64,000 nucleotides of DNA from Bacteroidales bacterium UBA6192 (GTDB taxonomy: Bacteria > Bacteroidota > Bacteroidia > Bacteroidales > F082). Shown in pieces: positions 52,601 through 62,639 of this stretch. The notes below the pieces were generated by a model. The model made no database searches and had not been told where the DNA came from. It saw nothing but the letters and a program-made list of their open reading frames with translations. The translations under genes were made by a program, and so were the position numbers. The stretch lies in the NCBI GenBank assembly GCA_002422725.1, contig DITE01000064.1, forward strand, positions 48,991 to 112,990, given 5' to 3'. Positions within the stretch are counted from its first letter, which is position 1, and each line of letters begins with the position of its first letter.

Positions 52601-53164
52601 ATGGAGTCGGACAGATTAAAGTGGAACGAAAAACATGCCGGAAAAACAGGCAACCATCCGCCTGATGCTTATCTGGTTAAACAAAATCAAAGGTTGCAAA
52701 TGGGGAATGCACTGGACATCGCCTGTGGAAGGGGAAGAAACGCCCTGTATCTTGCCAGGCAGGGCTTTCAGGTCACGGCTGTTGATCTCTCTGAGGTAGC
52801 ACTTGCAGCGTTGCAGCGCGAATCAAGCCTGGCTGATCTTTCAATTCGCATTATCGAAGCAGATCTTGATACAATGCCGGCAGAATTGAGCAAGATTAAC
52901 GTGAACACTGCAATTATCATCAATTTCAAGCCAACGAATTTATTTCTGAAATCCATTCCGGCCATTCTTTCAAACGATGGAACCTTACTCTGGTGTTCAT
53001 ACAACGAACTGCAGTCAGCAGCAACAGGTTTTTCACCTCATTTGGCGCTGCATCAAAATGAATATATCGGGTTTTTCACCGAAATGAAACTTCTCGACTA
53101 TACAAGGTTTGAAGATGAGTCGGGCTTCAGAGACGGCTATGTGTTTCAAAAAAAATCTCCATGA
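52601..53164 (+). CDS. Class I SAM-dependent methyltransferase (TehB-like)
   Basis: This 187-residue methyltransferase has the SAM-binding motif I ALDIACGRGRNALYLARQG (about 37-55), motif II VTAVDLSEVAL and motif III near IIEADLDTMPA. The short N-terminal part (WNEKHAGKTG) resembles TehB-like enzymes. The substrate is not predictable. It lies 27 bases before the T9SS cargo gene and could be co-transcribed with it. Confidence 0.85.
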   Translation: MESDRLKWNEKHAGKTGNHPPDAYLVKQNQRLQMGNALDIACGRGRNALYLARQGFQVTAVDLSEVALAALQRESSLADLSIRIIEADLDTMPAELSKINVNTAIIINFKPTNLFLKSIPAILSNDGTLLWCSYNELQSAATGFSPHLALHQNEYIGFFTEMKLLDYTRFEDESGFRDGYVFQKKSP

Positions 53165-53191
53165 CGAAATAACATCTTAAACTTCGCTCAA

Positions 53192-56107
53192 ATGAAAAGA
53201 ATTTTACTGTTTTGGCTCATCACGATTACTTCAGTTACTTTGGTTGCTCAATGGAGCACTGATCCATTGGTGAACAATGCTATTTGCAGCCTTGGCGGCG
53301 AACAGGCTATCCCGAAGATAGCCGTATGTCCAAATGGAGATAGTTACATTGGCTATTTTTCGAACGAAGGTGGCAACTATAACATCAGGCTTCAACGCCT
53401 GGATCAATTGGGAAATATTTTGTGGGCAGCCAATGGATTGTTGATCAGCAACAACTCCTCTGACACATGGCTAACTGACTGGGATATGACCTGCGATCAG
53501 ACAAATCATGCTATTCTAACCTGGCAGGACATCAGAAATGGCAACAACAACGTTTACGCATACCGGATTGCACCCGATGGGACCTTTGTTTGGGGAGCCA
53601 ATGGGGTAGCCTTATCGAACAATAGTGCCTTTAACGTTTCACCAAAAGTGACTGTGACCAGTGCAAATAATGCAGTATTTGCCTGGCAATCGGACAACGT
53701 TGTGATTATTCAAAAGGTGAATCCGGCAGGGAGTCTGCAGTGGGGGGCAAACGGCATAACCCTTAGTTCGGCTAATCGCTACTCATGGCCGCAGTTGTTG
53801 CCAGTGGGCAGTGATGATGTCATTTTAAAGCTTTTTGATGATAGCGGCCCGGTTAACGCTCCCACCCGTCATGTTCTGGCCCGACGTTTCGGGGCTGATG
53901 GCTCGGCTGTTTGGTCCAACTTCACAACCGTATCCAATGCAGGAGGAATTTCGGCATGGACACAGATTTTCCCCTTTATCAGTGATGGAAACGATGGATT
54001 TTATATTGCCTGGCACGACGACCGGGACAATAATATGATGGCTTCAGTGTATGTTCAGCATGTAAATTCAGCTGGTCAGATTCAATATACCGTTAACGGC
54101 GTTGAAGCTTCAACTGCCTCCTCACAGAATCATTTTTACCCAAAATTGGCCAGGCCTCCCGGATCGGACAATATTTTTGTTTTTTGGAATGAACTCAACG
54201 GTAACCAAAGCCAGTGGGGAATATCAGGCCAGAAGATAAATACGACAGGAGCCCGCCAATGGGGCAATACCGGCATGGTTTTTATTCCTGTTTCAACAAC
54301 TCAGGTGAGTCCGATTGATGCACAGCATTCGCCAGATGACATGGTTGTTTTCTATGAAGAATTCTCAACCGTGCTGAACTCGACCATTAAAGCCATGCGG
54401 ATAGCAACAGATGGTAGTTTTTTATGGACTCCTGCCCAGGCATTTGTTAGCTCACTGCAATCGGAAAAAGGGAAAGCCGTTGCCACAACATTTCACAACA
54501 ACCAATGGGTGCTGAGTTGGGAGGACAGCCGCACAGGAAATCGTGACATCTATGCGCAGAACATACAACTGAATGCCGATCTGGGCCCATACAACCCTGA
54601 ATACGGGTATATTGAAGGCACAGTGAATCTCAATGGCGGAAATGGAAATGTGACCCAGGTATTGATTTCAGCTGGATCCTATACAACTTATCCCGATCCA
54701 ACAGGCTTTTATTCGTTTGAAGTTCAAACCGGAACTTACACCGTGAATGCTTCACTTGCCGGTTATTATCCTGAATCAATCGACAATGTGATCGTTTTAA
54801 ACGATCAGACAACTGCTAATGTTAACTTTACCCTCGACCCTATCCCAACACATGGATTTATTGAAGGAATAGTTACTTTAATTGGAGGCGAGGGCGATGT
54901 CGCACTCACTGAGGTTAGAGCTGGCAATTTTATCACCAACCCCGACGAAACAGGTTACTACACGATGGAATTGGCTGTTGGCACGTGGTCAGTTGAAGCA
55001 TCCTTGGCTGGATACTACACATCGGTACTTGATAATGTGGTTGTTGAACCCGGACTCACCACCAGCGATGTTGATTTCAATCTGACCCCCCTGCCTCCAA
55101 TGGGTTATATCGAAGGTGTGGTTACACTGCTGGGCGGGCCCGGAAACGTGGCTGATGTGGTGGTCTCTAACGGGTTCTATATAACAAACCCTGATCAATC
55201 CGGATATTACACCCTTGAATCTGAGCCCGGAACCTACACAGTTACTGCCTCATTGAGCGGGTATATCACACAGCAAATCGAAGATGTCGCGGTTTTGGAT
55301 GGCCAGACTACCTTAGGAATCGATTTCGAATTACCACTTTCTCCGGCAAGTGGATTTATTGAAGGCCATATAATTCTGGTTGGAGGAACGGCAGACGTTA
55401 CGTTAACCTCGGTGAAGGCCGGATCATTCATGACTTATGCTGATGAAGACGGATATTATTTACTGGCAACAGCGCCAGGAGAACATCTTGTTGAAGCTGC
55501 CAATCCTTACACTGACACCCAGGTTATTGAAGGAGTAGTCGTGGTGGGTGGTGAAACAACACCTGATGTTGATTTCATGCTGAATATAACCCATGCCGAC
55601 TTGATCTGCTATGCTTACGACAGCGATCACAACATCCTGAATCAGGTTCAGCTTACGATCATTGGCCAGGATAGCACCTACACCGGCTTAATTGAAAACG
55701 ATTCATTGGTTTTCTATCATGTCCCATTTGGCGAATATCATGGAAATGCCAGTTATTTAGATCACACGACTACTTCAACAGCCACGATTGATTCTGAAAA
55801 CAGCCTGATCAGTTTTATCTTCACTACTGTTGACACAAAAACTATTGCTGCAGTTGAAAACATCACCATTTTCCCTAATCCCCTAAAACAAAATCAACCG
55901 CTTAAAGTACTTTCCCACAAGCAGGGAAGCTATAAGATAAGCCTGCTTAACAATCTGGGCAGTAAACTATTAGTATCTGAGGACGTCGTATTTTCAAATG
56001 GTTATTACACTATTGATCTAAGTGGAATGAATTTCAAAAGCGGGATTTATTATCTGATCGTTTGGGGTAAAGATGAAAAATATTCAATGAAGTTAATTTT
56101 GTATTAG
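53192..56107 (+). CDS. Secreted T9SS cargo protein with four 83-residue carboxypeptidase-like repeats
   Basis: This 971-residue protein has a signal peptide (ending TLVAQ) and a beta-propeller-like region with LTWQDIRNGNNNVYAYRI-type repeats (about 40-465). Four tandem carboxypeptidase-regulatory-like domains start at residues 472, 555, 638 and 721, each exactly 83 residues long. They open G(Y/F)IEG and carry a G(F/Y)Y..E...GT(Y/W) core. A T9SS sorting domain (ITIFPNPLKQNQPLKV and KSGIYYLIVWG) ends the protein. No catalytic domain is seen. The repeats probably form a stalk or adhesive array at the cell surface. Confidence 0.82.
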   Translation: MKRILLFWLITITSVTLVAQWSTDPLVNNAICSLGGEQAIPKIAVCPNGDSYIGYFSNEGGNYNIRLQRLDQLGNILWAANGLLISNNSSDTWLTDWDMTCDQTNHAILTWQDIRNGNNNVYAYRIAPDGTFVWGANGVALSNNSAFNVSPKVTVTSANNAVFAWQSDNVVIIQKVNPAGSLQWGANGITLSSANRYSWPQLLPVGSDDVILKLFDDSGPVNAPTRHVLARRFGADGSAVWSNFTTVSNAGGISAWTQIFPFISDGNDGFYIAWHDDRDNNMMASVYVQHVNSAGQIQYTVNGVEASTASSQNHFYPKLARPPGSDNIFVFWNELNGNQSQWGISGQKINTTGARQWGNTGMVFIPVSTTQVSPIDAQHSPDDMVVFYEEFSTVLNSTIKAMRIATDGSFLWTPAQAFVSSLQSEKGKAVATTFHNNQWVLSWEDSRTGNRDIYAQNIQLNADLGPYNPEYGYIEGTVNLNGGNGNVTQVLISAGSYTTYPDPTGFYSFEVQTGTYTVNASLAGYYPESIDNVIVLNDQTTANVNFTLDPIPTHGFIEGIVTLIGGEGDVALTEVRAGNFITNPDETGYYTMELAVGTWSVEASLAGYYTSVLDNVVVEPGLTTSDVDFNLTPLPPMGYIEGVVTLLGGPGNVADVVVSNGFYITNPDQSGYYTLESEPGTYTVTASLSGYITQQIEDVAVLDGQTTLGIDFELPLSPASGFIEGHIILVGGTADVTLTSVKAGSFMTYADEDGYYLLATAPGEHLVEAANPYTDTQVIEGVVVVGGETTPDVDFMLNITHADLICYAYDSDHNILNQVQLTIIGQDSTYTGLIENDSLVFYHVPFGEYHGNASYLDHTTTSTATIDSENSLISFIFTTVDTKTIAAVENITIFPNPLKQNQPLKVLSHKQGSYKISLLNNLGSKLLVSEDVVFSNGYYTIDLSGMNFKSGIYYLIVWGKDEKYSMKLILY
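54605..55600 (+). repeat. Four tandem 249-bp coding repeats
   Basis: Unit starts lie at 54605, 54854, 55103 and 55352, exactly 249 bases apart. Each encodes a carboxypeptidase-like beta-sandwich within the T9SS cargo gene 53192-56107. Confidence 0.75.
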
Positions 56108-56176
56108 TGTAAAAGATTGATTATTAGCCCCTATCCTAAAAAGTGAAATTTTTATGTAAAATAATTGTTAAATACT

Positions 56177-56208
56177 CTTGACAAAAGTTTCTTTTGACTG
56201 TATATTTG
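56177..56208 (+). promoter_or_regulatory. Promoter of a short intergenic transcript
   Basis: TATATTTG (56201-56208) is an exact -7 element. CTTG (56177-56180) is a -33-like box 20 bases upstream. There is no plus-strand gene after it before the terminator at 56254-56276. Confidence 0.5.
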
Positions 56209-56212
56209 CAAT

Positions 56213-56276
56213 TGAAAATTCAATGACTTGTTTTGTTTGTTTTTCATAATTGGGCCGCCTCCCCGGCGGCTTTTTT
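56213..56276 (+). ncRNA. Candidate small RNA or leader transcript of about 65 bases
   Basis: The interval between a good promoter and a strong terminator contains only an 8-codon frame, MTCFVCFS (56223-56249), and the terminator stem. The next gene on the plus strand is nearly 3 kb away, so it is not a leader of that gene. It could be a true small RNA. Alternatively it may be the relic of an attenuator whose regulated gene has been replaced. No similarity to a named RNA family is claimed. Confidence 0.35.
56254..56276 (+). terminator. Intrinsic terminator
   Basis: GCCGCC (56254-56259) pairs with GGCGGC (56265-56270) across a 5-base loop. TTTTTT follows. It ends the candidate small transcript and possibly read-through from the T9SS gene. 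Confidence 0.85.
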
Positions 56277-56329
56277 ATTGCGCTTAAGTTTCGATAGGAT
56301 AAGTTAGATCTTTCAAAGATAGGATAGTA

Positions 56330-56365
56330 AAAGCAAAAGGTTCAGGGATATTACCCCGAACCTTT
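56330..56365 (-). terminator. Intrinsic terminator of the LruC lipoprotein gene
   Basis: On the minus strand AAAGGTTC pairs with GAACCTTT (56365-56358 and 56343-56336), with an inner GGG/CCC. TTGCTTTT follows. Confidence 0.7.
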
Positions 56366-56402
56366 GCTGTATTAATCCAAAATGAATGAAAAAGCGTATT
56401 GT

Positions 56403-58790
56403 CTAATCCGTTACTTCATATATCAAATCATCATTACGATAACCATTTGCGTTGGTATACCAATCGGGATAGAGTTGCCCGCCACTTTCGGCCCATTCGG
56501 CAAATTTCCGGTAGGCCTGAGTGATGTCGATCTTTTCTTTCGGCCATTCAAAAGCTGAAGGTATATCAATTGCCCAGGGCAGGTTATTTACGGTTTTATA
56601 GGTGCGTCCTGTTGCCGGATTGCTATCATCTTCCCACATGCCAAAGAAATCAGGGTTGACGAGGTCTGTCGCTATATAGTTGGGTAGATGCACCTCGTGA
56701 CCGCGGTCAAGATCAACAATAAGGAAAGGATTCCAGGTGTTGACAGAGAAATCGTTCATGGTGAAAGCTGGTGCTGTTGGGACAATAGTAATCATTGTGG
56801 TGTCAAAAGCTACGAAAGGAGCCTCCTGAACCGTATTCACTCCAATTCCTGTGCCCGGGTTAGGCATAAGCTTGAAAAAGTTGTCATGAACTATAAAGGT
56901 AGGTTTGGACTGGCCATGCTCAGTGCCATAGCTGCTATTATAGTTTATATAGTTTTCATTCAATTTTGATCCGGAAGCAATAAAATGATAATTGATTGGG
57001 CCTGAAACCAATGCACCACTGGCATCAGGGAGATTGAATCCAAATCCGTTGTTTAAATAGGCACCTGATGCTTTTGATGCAAAGGTTGCTTTAATATTAA
57101 CCACTTTATTTTGCGCATTGGTAACTGTATGGAACCTGTAATCTACAACGAGATCGTTGAAGTCGTAGTCGCCTTTGCCGGGCCAGAGGTCTTCGTAGGC
57201 AAGGCTGCCGAAACCGGCTGCCGGATAGTAGTTATCAAAAGCTTTCAGCGGATCATTTGGATAATCATCCTGGTCGTCAGGAATACCATCGCCATCGGCA
57301 TCAGCTATCGGAGGTTGGTAACTTCCCAAATAGGTCATACCATAACCAGGCCCACTGTAATAATTACTCAAAAGAACAATCAATTTATTGTTTCCAAGGT
57401 GAAAACTCGGAATAGGCATGTACTCGTAATAATACATAAAGTTTACCCTTACGCCTGAATTAAAGGCTGGATCAAGCTCAAGCTGATTACCGTTAATTCT
57501 GGCCGTTCTAAAATGAGCATTATTGCTATATCGTGGATCAGAGTAACATAGTTGGATTGTACTCTGATTAATGAGTGAGGCTTTCATGTTGCAATAATTA
57601 CTACCTGATTCAAATTGATATTCAGGCCCCCAAACAATAGTGTTGCCCGAAATCTGCCCGAAACGATAGAAAAGCCAGCCAGCCATGCCTGTATAAAAAA
57701 AGAGTGTTTTATCCTCTGCAACTTTGATTATGTCAGATGATCTTTGGGTCATTGCATTCATATTTATATTCGTGAGTGGCCCAGCCTGAATTTGCGAACC
57801 TGTTTTTACGATAACGCTGGCTCTTGTAAGGTAGTTATTATAGGAAGGTGACATATATGAACCAATAATATACTTATTTGGCGACACAGCAGCCACATCT
57901 ATCCTGTATTCAAAGTTGCTATTATAAGCATCAGAAATTGTCAGTTCAGAACCATATGATGGTGAGGCAGATGTAAGGTTTTCTACCACCCTGGTAATTA
58001 TATAAAAGGGATTTTGATCACGCTTAACGTATGCAAACGCAACTGTTCCGTCCTCGAGGCAATCCATTTCAAAATTGGAAACCTGATGATTGCTCAAATA
58101 GTTGGAAAACCCGACCATGACATTGTTACCCGACACCGTCAGGACTATTATCTTGATCCTGTATCCATTGTTGTTATCAATAAATGCTGCCAAAAGTTTG
58201 TTTTCTCCAATTTTTACCAACCGGGGGGTAGTGTAATAATTTCCAGCTGTTGCAGCAATTTGATTATGAAGACCATAACTGATTGTATTTCCTGATTGGT
58301 TTGCAATAACAACCTTAGGCTGGAATGGGTTGTGTGTGATATAAAAGATTGCAAAGTTATTGTCGGTCAACCTGACGGCATCATATTGCAAAGACATGAT
58401 ATTGGTGAAATTGTTCACAAAACTGTAAGTCGAGGCCAGTGTACCTTTGAGAAATGGCATGTCCTTCGACATAGTTAACAGGCTTAATGATTGCCCATTG
58501 ATCAATACATCACTCGTTGTAACCGGAACTGTTATCGTAACAGACTGGCCATCAGCAATACCTTTGTAGAAAGTAACCGTATTATCCAATGAAGTGATGT
58601 GCACCACTCCCCCACCTAACAAATATTGCCCGTCAACAACAATCTCCTTTGTCAGTTTCCAGCTGAAGGAAGCAGGAATGACCAACTCTTCCATGCTGTC
58701 TTTTCCAATTGATGGCGTAACTTCATCCCACTTTTTCTGACAGGATGTTACTATTATGAGTGCCATGGCACAAATTATCAATTTTTTCAT
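56403..58790 (-). CDS. LruC-domain lipoprotein
   Basis: This 795-residue protein has lipobox VTSC (C17). Residues to about 480 form a beta-propeller-like body (repeats such as DCLEDGTVAFAYVKRDQNPF and KIGENKLLAAFIDNNNGYRI). A calcium-binding thrombospondin-3-like DADGDGIPDDQDDYPNDP follows, and then the C-terminal LruC domain (AYEDLWPGKGDYDFNDLVVD, PFLIVDLDRGHEVHLP and YPDWYTN). LruC proteins are secreted Bacteroidota/Vibrio proteins without assigned function. It stands as a single unit with a clear terminator. Confidence 0.85.
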   Translation of the reverse strand: MKKLIICAMALIIVTSCQKKWDEVTPSIGKDSMEELVIPASFSWKLTKEIVVDGQYLLGGGVVHITSLDNTVTFYKGIADGQSVTITVPVTTSDVLINGQSLSLLTMSKDMPFLKGTLASTYSFVNNFTNIMSLQYDAVRLTDNNFAIFYITHNPFQPKVVIANQSGNTISYGLHNQIAATAGNYYTTPRLVKIGENKLLAAFIDNNNGYRIKIIVLTVSGNNVMVGFSNYLSNHQVSNFEMDCLEDGTVAFAYVKRDQNPFYIITRVVENLTSASPSYGSELTISDAYNSNFEYRIDVAAVSPNKYIIGSYMSPSYNNYLTRASVIVKTGSQIQAGPLTNINMNAMTQRSSDIIKVAEDKTLFFYTGMAGWLFYRFGQISGNTIVWGPEYQFESGSNYCNMKASLINQSTIQLCYSDPRYSNNAHFRTARINGNQLELDPAFNSGVRVNFMYYYEYMPIPSFHLGNNKLIVLLSNYYSGPGYGMTYLGSYQPPIADADGDGIPDDQDDYPNDPLKAFDNYYPAAGFGSLAYEDLWPGKGDYDFNDLVVDYRFHTVTNAQNKVVNIKATFASKASGAYLNNGFGFNLPDASGALVSGPINYHFIASGSKLNENYINYNSSYGTEHGQSKPTFIVHDNFFKLMPNPGTGIGVNTVQEAPFVAFDTTMITIVPTAPAFTMNDFSVNTWNPFLIVDLDRGHEVHLPNYIATDLVNPDFFGMWEDDSNPATGRTYKTVNNLPWAIDIPSAFEWPKEKIDITQAYRKFAEWAESGGQLYPDWYTNANGYRNDDLIYEVTD

Positions 58791-59076
58791 CGCAGTACTG
58801 TATTATAACTATGCAAATGATTACCAGTTGTTTACTAACAAAAAGTAAGCCATCCAATATAAAATATTATCAAATAATGAGTTATGCATAATAATTCAAG
58901 TAAAAGAAGTACTCAATATTCCAGATTATGGAAATCATGTCCTGATTTTAAAAAATAAGAAATCGAAGTATGATGCATGCCTGCGAAACAAACTGGTCTA
59001 TGTGATTCACAGAGAGGCTGTCCTGTTAAGATAGCATGAAAATAAAAGCATGGTGTTTGTGCCTCAGAGGTAAAAA
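58791..59076. other. Intergenic region without recognised features
   Basis: AT-rich sequence between divergent lipoprotein genes. Apart from the promoter at 59077-59107 for the Cache lipoprotein, I see no gene, hairpin or repeat. No exact minus-strand -7 element was found for the LruC gene. Confidence 0.4.
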
Positions 59077-59107
59077 TTGAATACAAAAAACCAATTTACT
59101 ATCTTTG
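59077..59107 (+). promoter_or_regulatory. Promoter of the Cache lipoprotein gene
   Basis: TATCTTTG (59100-59107) matches TAnnTTTG exactly. TTG at 59077-59079 is a -33-like box 20 bases upstream. This excludes an upstream TTG start at 59077 and supports the ATG at 59131. Confidence 0.55.
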
Positions 59108-59130
59108 CTTACCAAAAAATCAAAACTCTG

Positions 59131-59631
59131 ATGAGAAGAATACTTGCCGTTATGGTGTTATGCCTTGCCTTTGTTTCCTGCAAAAAAGACAGCGGACTCA
59201 CGGATGAAGAATTGCTCGACTGGAACAAGAAAATTGCTGTTGCCTATGTGCATTCCTATGCCATATCAATTGGAGAAGCAGTAACCGAAATGTCTGATGA
59301 AACAACCATTATCAACTATATCCGCAGGGCAATTGACCCGATCAGTTTTTATCCGGACAATTCGGGCTATTTTTATGTGTATGACAATGACTGTGTGAAC
59401 ATTGCCCACGCCCGGCAGAAAGATTTGCAAGGTCAAAATCTTTTTAACTACACCGACACGCGTGGCAAGTTTGTTATCCGCGAACTTGCTGCCATGGCGC
59501 AAGGTGGAGGAGGTTATGTTGAATTCTATTGGATTAAACCCGGTGACACCGGCGAGAAAAAGAAACTCGGTTACGTTGAGCCCATTCCCAACACGAACTA
59601 TTTTATTGGTTCCGGTGTTTACCTTGAATAG
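59131..59631 (+). CDS. Single-Cache-domain lipoprotein
   Basis: This 166-residue protein has lipobox FVSC (C17, MRRILAVMVLCLAFVSC). One small Cache domain (about 25-166) carries NSGYFYVYDNDCVNIAHAR, GQNLFNYTDTRGKFVIRELA and PNTNYFIGSGVY. Cache domains bind small ligands outside the cytoplasm, usually as part of receptors. This one has no signalling domain attached, so it may act as a periplasmic sensor subunit or ligand-binding partner. The start is set by the promoter at 59077-59107. It is convergent with the DnaE-type polymerase gene. Confidence 0.82.
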   Translation: MRRILAVMVLCLAFVSCKKDSGLTDEELLDWNKKIAVAYVHSYAISIGEAVTEMSDETTIINYIRRAIDPISFYPDNSGYFYVYDNDCVNIAHARQKDLQGQNLFNYTDTRGKFVIRELAAMAQGGGGYVEFYWIKPGDTGEKKKLGYVEPIPNTNYFIGSGVYLE

Positions 59632-59696
59632 TTTTCCTGATTTCAATCCTATTTCTTTCATTCAGTGCTATGACTGAATAGTAAACAGGCTCTGAG

Positions 59697-62639
59697 CTAA
59701 CCTTCTCTCGGATCCTTTTTTATCGGCATCCTTGCCATTTTTTCCACTTCCATCATGGGGTAACCAAACTCTTCAACAATCTTTCCGTAAAGCAGATACA
59801 TGCCCGACCCCTGAAAAGGATAGGCCTTCAGTGTTGGTGGAAAATGCACCGTGTCAAACAGTTCACCGGTGTGGTCGACAAAAGTACCAAAGTGCATCAG
59901 TTCGCCACGCACGGTTTTCACATACTTCACTGTCACCAGCTTACCCAGCATCCGGCACTTCTGTCCTACCCTGCCTAACATACCATTGGCTTGCACCTCG
60001 CCACGGAAGGCAGTCAGCAACAAATCAAAATCCGACATTGAGACAGGAAACCCAAGCAATTCGATCTCGTCGTAAGCATCCTCAATGGGTTGGTTTTCGA
60101 GCTTAGGCAGCTGATAACGCTGTGCTTCTTCGCGAAAAAGCAGGGCGGGTTTATCAACCTGATGGCTTTTTCTGCGGTAAAGGTGCGACTCCCAAAGCAG
60201 TCCGGGCTTGGGCTGACCGGTGAAAGCCAAAGCACCCGCACGGATCAGCAGAATGAGCTGCTCAATGCCAGGTTTCACCCGGTCGATAAAATCATGCAGG
60301 CTCACAAAGAGTCCATGATTTGTCCTTTCAGCAACAATCTGCCGGGAAAGTTCGCTTTCCAGCCCCGAAAGATGAACAAAACCTATATAAATTGTTGTAT
60401 CCCTGATTGAGGTATTGTAACCACTGCGGTTTACACAAGGCAGATGTATGATTCCGCCCTGTCGTCGGGCTTCATTGAAATAGACCCAGGTGTGATAAAA
60501 GCCGCCAAAATTGTTGATCACGGCCACCTGAAACTCAAGCGGGTAATGGGCCTTCAGATAGAGGCTCTGGAAGCTCTCAACAGCATAAGATGCTGAATGG
60601 GCCTTGGAAAAGGAGTAACCAGCAAAGGATTCAATCTGACGCCAAACCTCTTTGGTGATGTCGTCGGGATAACCACGTTCTTTGCAGTTATTGAAGAACT
60701 TTTCTACAATCTCCTCAAACTCATTCTTTTTGCGCTTTTTACCACTCATGATACGCCTTAGCACGTCGGCATCGGCCAGATCGAGACCTGCAAAATGATG
60801 GCACACCTTTAGCACATCTTCCTGATACACCATCACCCCATAGGTTTCCTTCAACTGCTGCTCCATAACGGGATGAATATAGCTGAAACCCTTTGGATGA
60901 TGAAAACGATGGATATACTCGCGCATCATACCCGACTTTGCCACACCCGGCCTGATGATCGAACTGGCCGCCACCAGACTGATGTAATTGTCGCAACGCA
61001 GCTTTCGCAACAAGCCGCGCATTGCCGGACTTTCAATATAGAAACAGCCGTTCGTTTCAGCACGTTTGAGCTGGTCTTTCACTTTCTCGTCCTGCTTAAA
61101 AAGCTGAATCTGGTGCACATCGATCGTAAGACCTCTGTTCCCAAGCACTATATCGGCTGCTTCCTTAATGTGTCCGATGCCACGTTGACTCAAAATATCC
61201 AGTTTCTCATAACCGAGATCTTCCGACACATACATATCCCACTGTGTTGTGAGGAAACCTTTGGGAGGCATATCGAGCGCCACATAATTGGTCACAGGCT
61301 CTTCGGAAATAAGGATACCTCCGGCGTGAATGCTACGCTGGTTTGGAAAATCGACGATCTGCTGTGCCAGCTCATGGATATGCCGTGTAAGGTGGTTCAG
61401 GGTATAATAGTGGTTGGGGTTGCTCACCAGTTCGTCGATTTCGGCTTTCGGAAGGCCGTGCACCTTTCCGAGCTCACGGTAAATTGATTTCCCCCGGAAA
61501 GTGGAAATGGTTCCCAACAAGGCGGTATGCTTCTGTCCATAGCGTTTGAAAATATAATCGATCACTTCATCACGTTCTTTCCATGAATAATCAATATCAA
61601 AATCGGGCGGGCTGGTACGTTTGGGGTTCAGGAAACGCTCAAAATACAGGTCAAGTTCAATGGGGTCAACATCGGTTATGCGCAGGCAATAAGCCACCAC
61701 ACTATTGGCTCCGCTACCACGTCCAACATGATAAAATCCCCGCGACATGGAATAGCGGATCACGTCCCAGGTGATGAGGAAGTAGGCCGAGAAACCAAGC
61801 TTATCGATAATCGCCAGTTCGTCTTCCACACGTTTGCGCGCTTCCTTGTTTCGCGCTCCATATCGGTAAACCATGCCATCGAAAGCCAGCTTGTGCAGGA
61901 GGTCGCGGTCATCGCCCGGATTGCCGGTAAAAGTCTTTCGGTTCTTGATGGTAGAGAAATCAAAATCAATCCCACATTCGCGGAGCAGTTTTTCGGTTGT
62001 TTTCAGCAGACCGGGGTAGAGAACATAGGCTGCATGCAGCCTCGCGGGAGCAATCATTATTTCGTCAGCGGCAGCAAACTGCTCTTCGGTAAGCTTGCTC
62101 AGCAAGGTGTTATGGTCCACGGCCCTGAGATTCTTGTGCACATACCACGATGCATCATCGCTATAAGTCACCGGCTGCATAACAACGAGTTTTTCCTGCC
62201 TGAAACGCAAATCAGAATTGAGCAGACGCGGCACCTGCGACAGCCGCACCCCCAGAAACTCGTTGTCGCGCAACTGTGCCGGCTTACGCGTGCCGACAGG
62301 ATACACCACATAAACATGGTTGAAAACAGGGGCAACATCAGGATAAGACGTCTTTTCCAGGTTGTGGTGTGTAAGCATCTCATTCAGTTCCCTGAACCCG
62401 TCATTGTTGCGCGCCAGACCCACATAGAGCAACTGATCACCATTACGGAACTCTACCCCGGCAATGGGACTGATGCCCTGACGACGGCACTCTTTCACAA
62501 AGTCGACCATCCCCATGCTGTTATTGATGTCGGTGAGTGCCAAAGCAGAAATACCCAGTGTTTTGGCCTGTCCAACCAGGGCTTCAATGGAAAGGGTTCC
62601 ATAGCGCAGGCTATAGTAGCTGTGGTTGTTGAGATACAT
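59697..62639 (-). CDS. dnaE: Short DNA polymerase III alpha subunit (DnaE/ImuC-like)
   Basis: This 980-residue C-family polymerase has an N-terminal PHP domain (1 to about 200, NNHSYYSLRYGTLS), a polymerase core with catalytic D348 and D350 in SPPDFDIDYSW, and GRGSGANSVVAYCLR. A helix-hairpin-helix and an OB-fold (GKLVTVKYVKTVRGELMHFG) follow. It is about 180 residues shorter than E. coli DnaE and lacks the clamp-loader-binding C-terminal extension. This fits the second, error-prone DnaE copy (DnaE2/ImuC-like) that pairs with a Y-family polymerase in damage-tolerance cassettes. A DinB-type gene lies upstream on the same strand. Confidence 0.88.
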   Translation of the reverse strand: MYLNNHSYYSLRYGTLSIEALVGQAKTLGISALALTDINNSMGMVDFVKECRRQGISPIAGVEFRNGDQLLYVGLARNNDGFRELNEMLTHHNLEKTSYPDVAPVFNHVYVVYPVGTRKPAQLRDNEFLGVRLSQVPRLLNSDLRFRQEKLVVMQPVTYSDDASWYVHKNLRAVDHNTLLSKLTEEQFAAADEIMIAPARLHAAYVLYPGLLKTTEKLLRECGIDFDFSTIKNRKTFTGNPGDDRDLLHKLAFDGMVYRYGARNKEARKRVEDELAIIDKLGFSAYFLITWDVIRYSMSRGFYHVGRGSGANSVVAYCLRITDVDPIELDLYFERFLNPKRTSPPDFDIDYSWKERDEVIDYIFKRYGQKHTALLGTISTFRGKSIYRELGKVHGLPKAEIDELVSNPNHYYTLNHLTRHIHELAQQIVDFPNQRSIHAGGILISEEPVTNYVALDMPPKGFLTTQWDMYVSEDLGYEKLDILSQRGIGHIKEAADIVLGNRGLTIDVHQIQLFKQDEKVKDQLKRAETNGCFYIESPAMRGLLRKLRCDNYISLVAASSIIRPGVAKSGMMREYIHRFHHPKGFSYIHPVMEQQLKETYGVMVYQEDVLKVCHHFAGLDLADADVLRRIMSGKKRKKNEFEEIVEKFFNNCKERGYPDDITKEVWRQIESFAGYSFSKAHSASYAVESFQSLYLKAHYPLEFQVAVINNFGGFYHTWVYFNEARRQGGIIHLPCVNRSGYNTSIRDTTIYIGFVHLSGLESELSRQIVAERTNHGLFVSLHDFIDRVKPGIEQLILLIRAGALAFTGQPKPGLLWESHLYRRKSHQVDKPALLFREEAQRYQLPKLENQPIEDAYDEIELLGFPVSMSDFDLLLTAFRGEVQANGMLGRVGQKCRMLGKLVTVKYVKTVRGELMHFGTFVDHTGELFDTVHFPPTLKAYPFQGSGMYLLYGKIVEEFGYPMMEVEKMARMPIKKDPREG

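Noticed and set aside
60873..61487. 204-codon plus-strand frame inside the DnaE-type gene
   Set aside because: Antisense shadow of the polymerase core.
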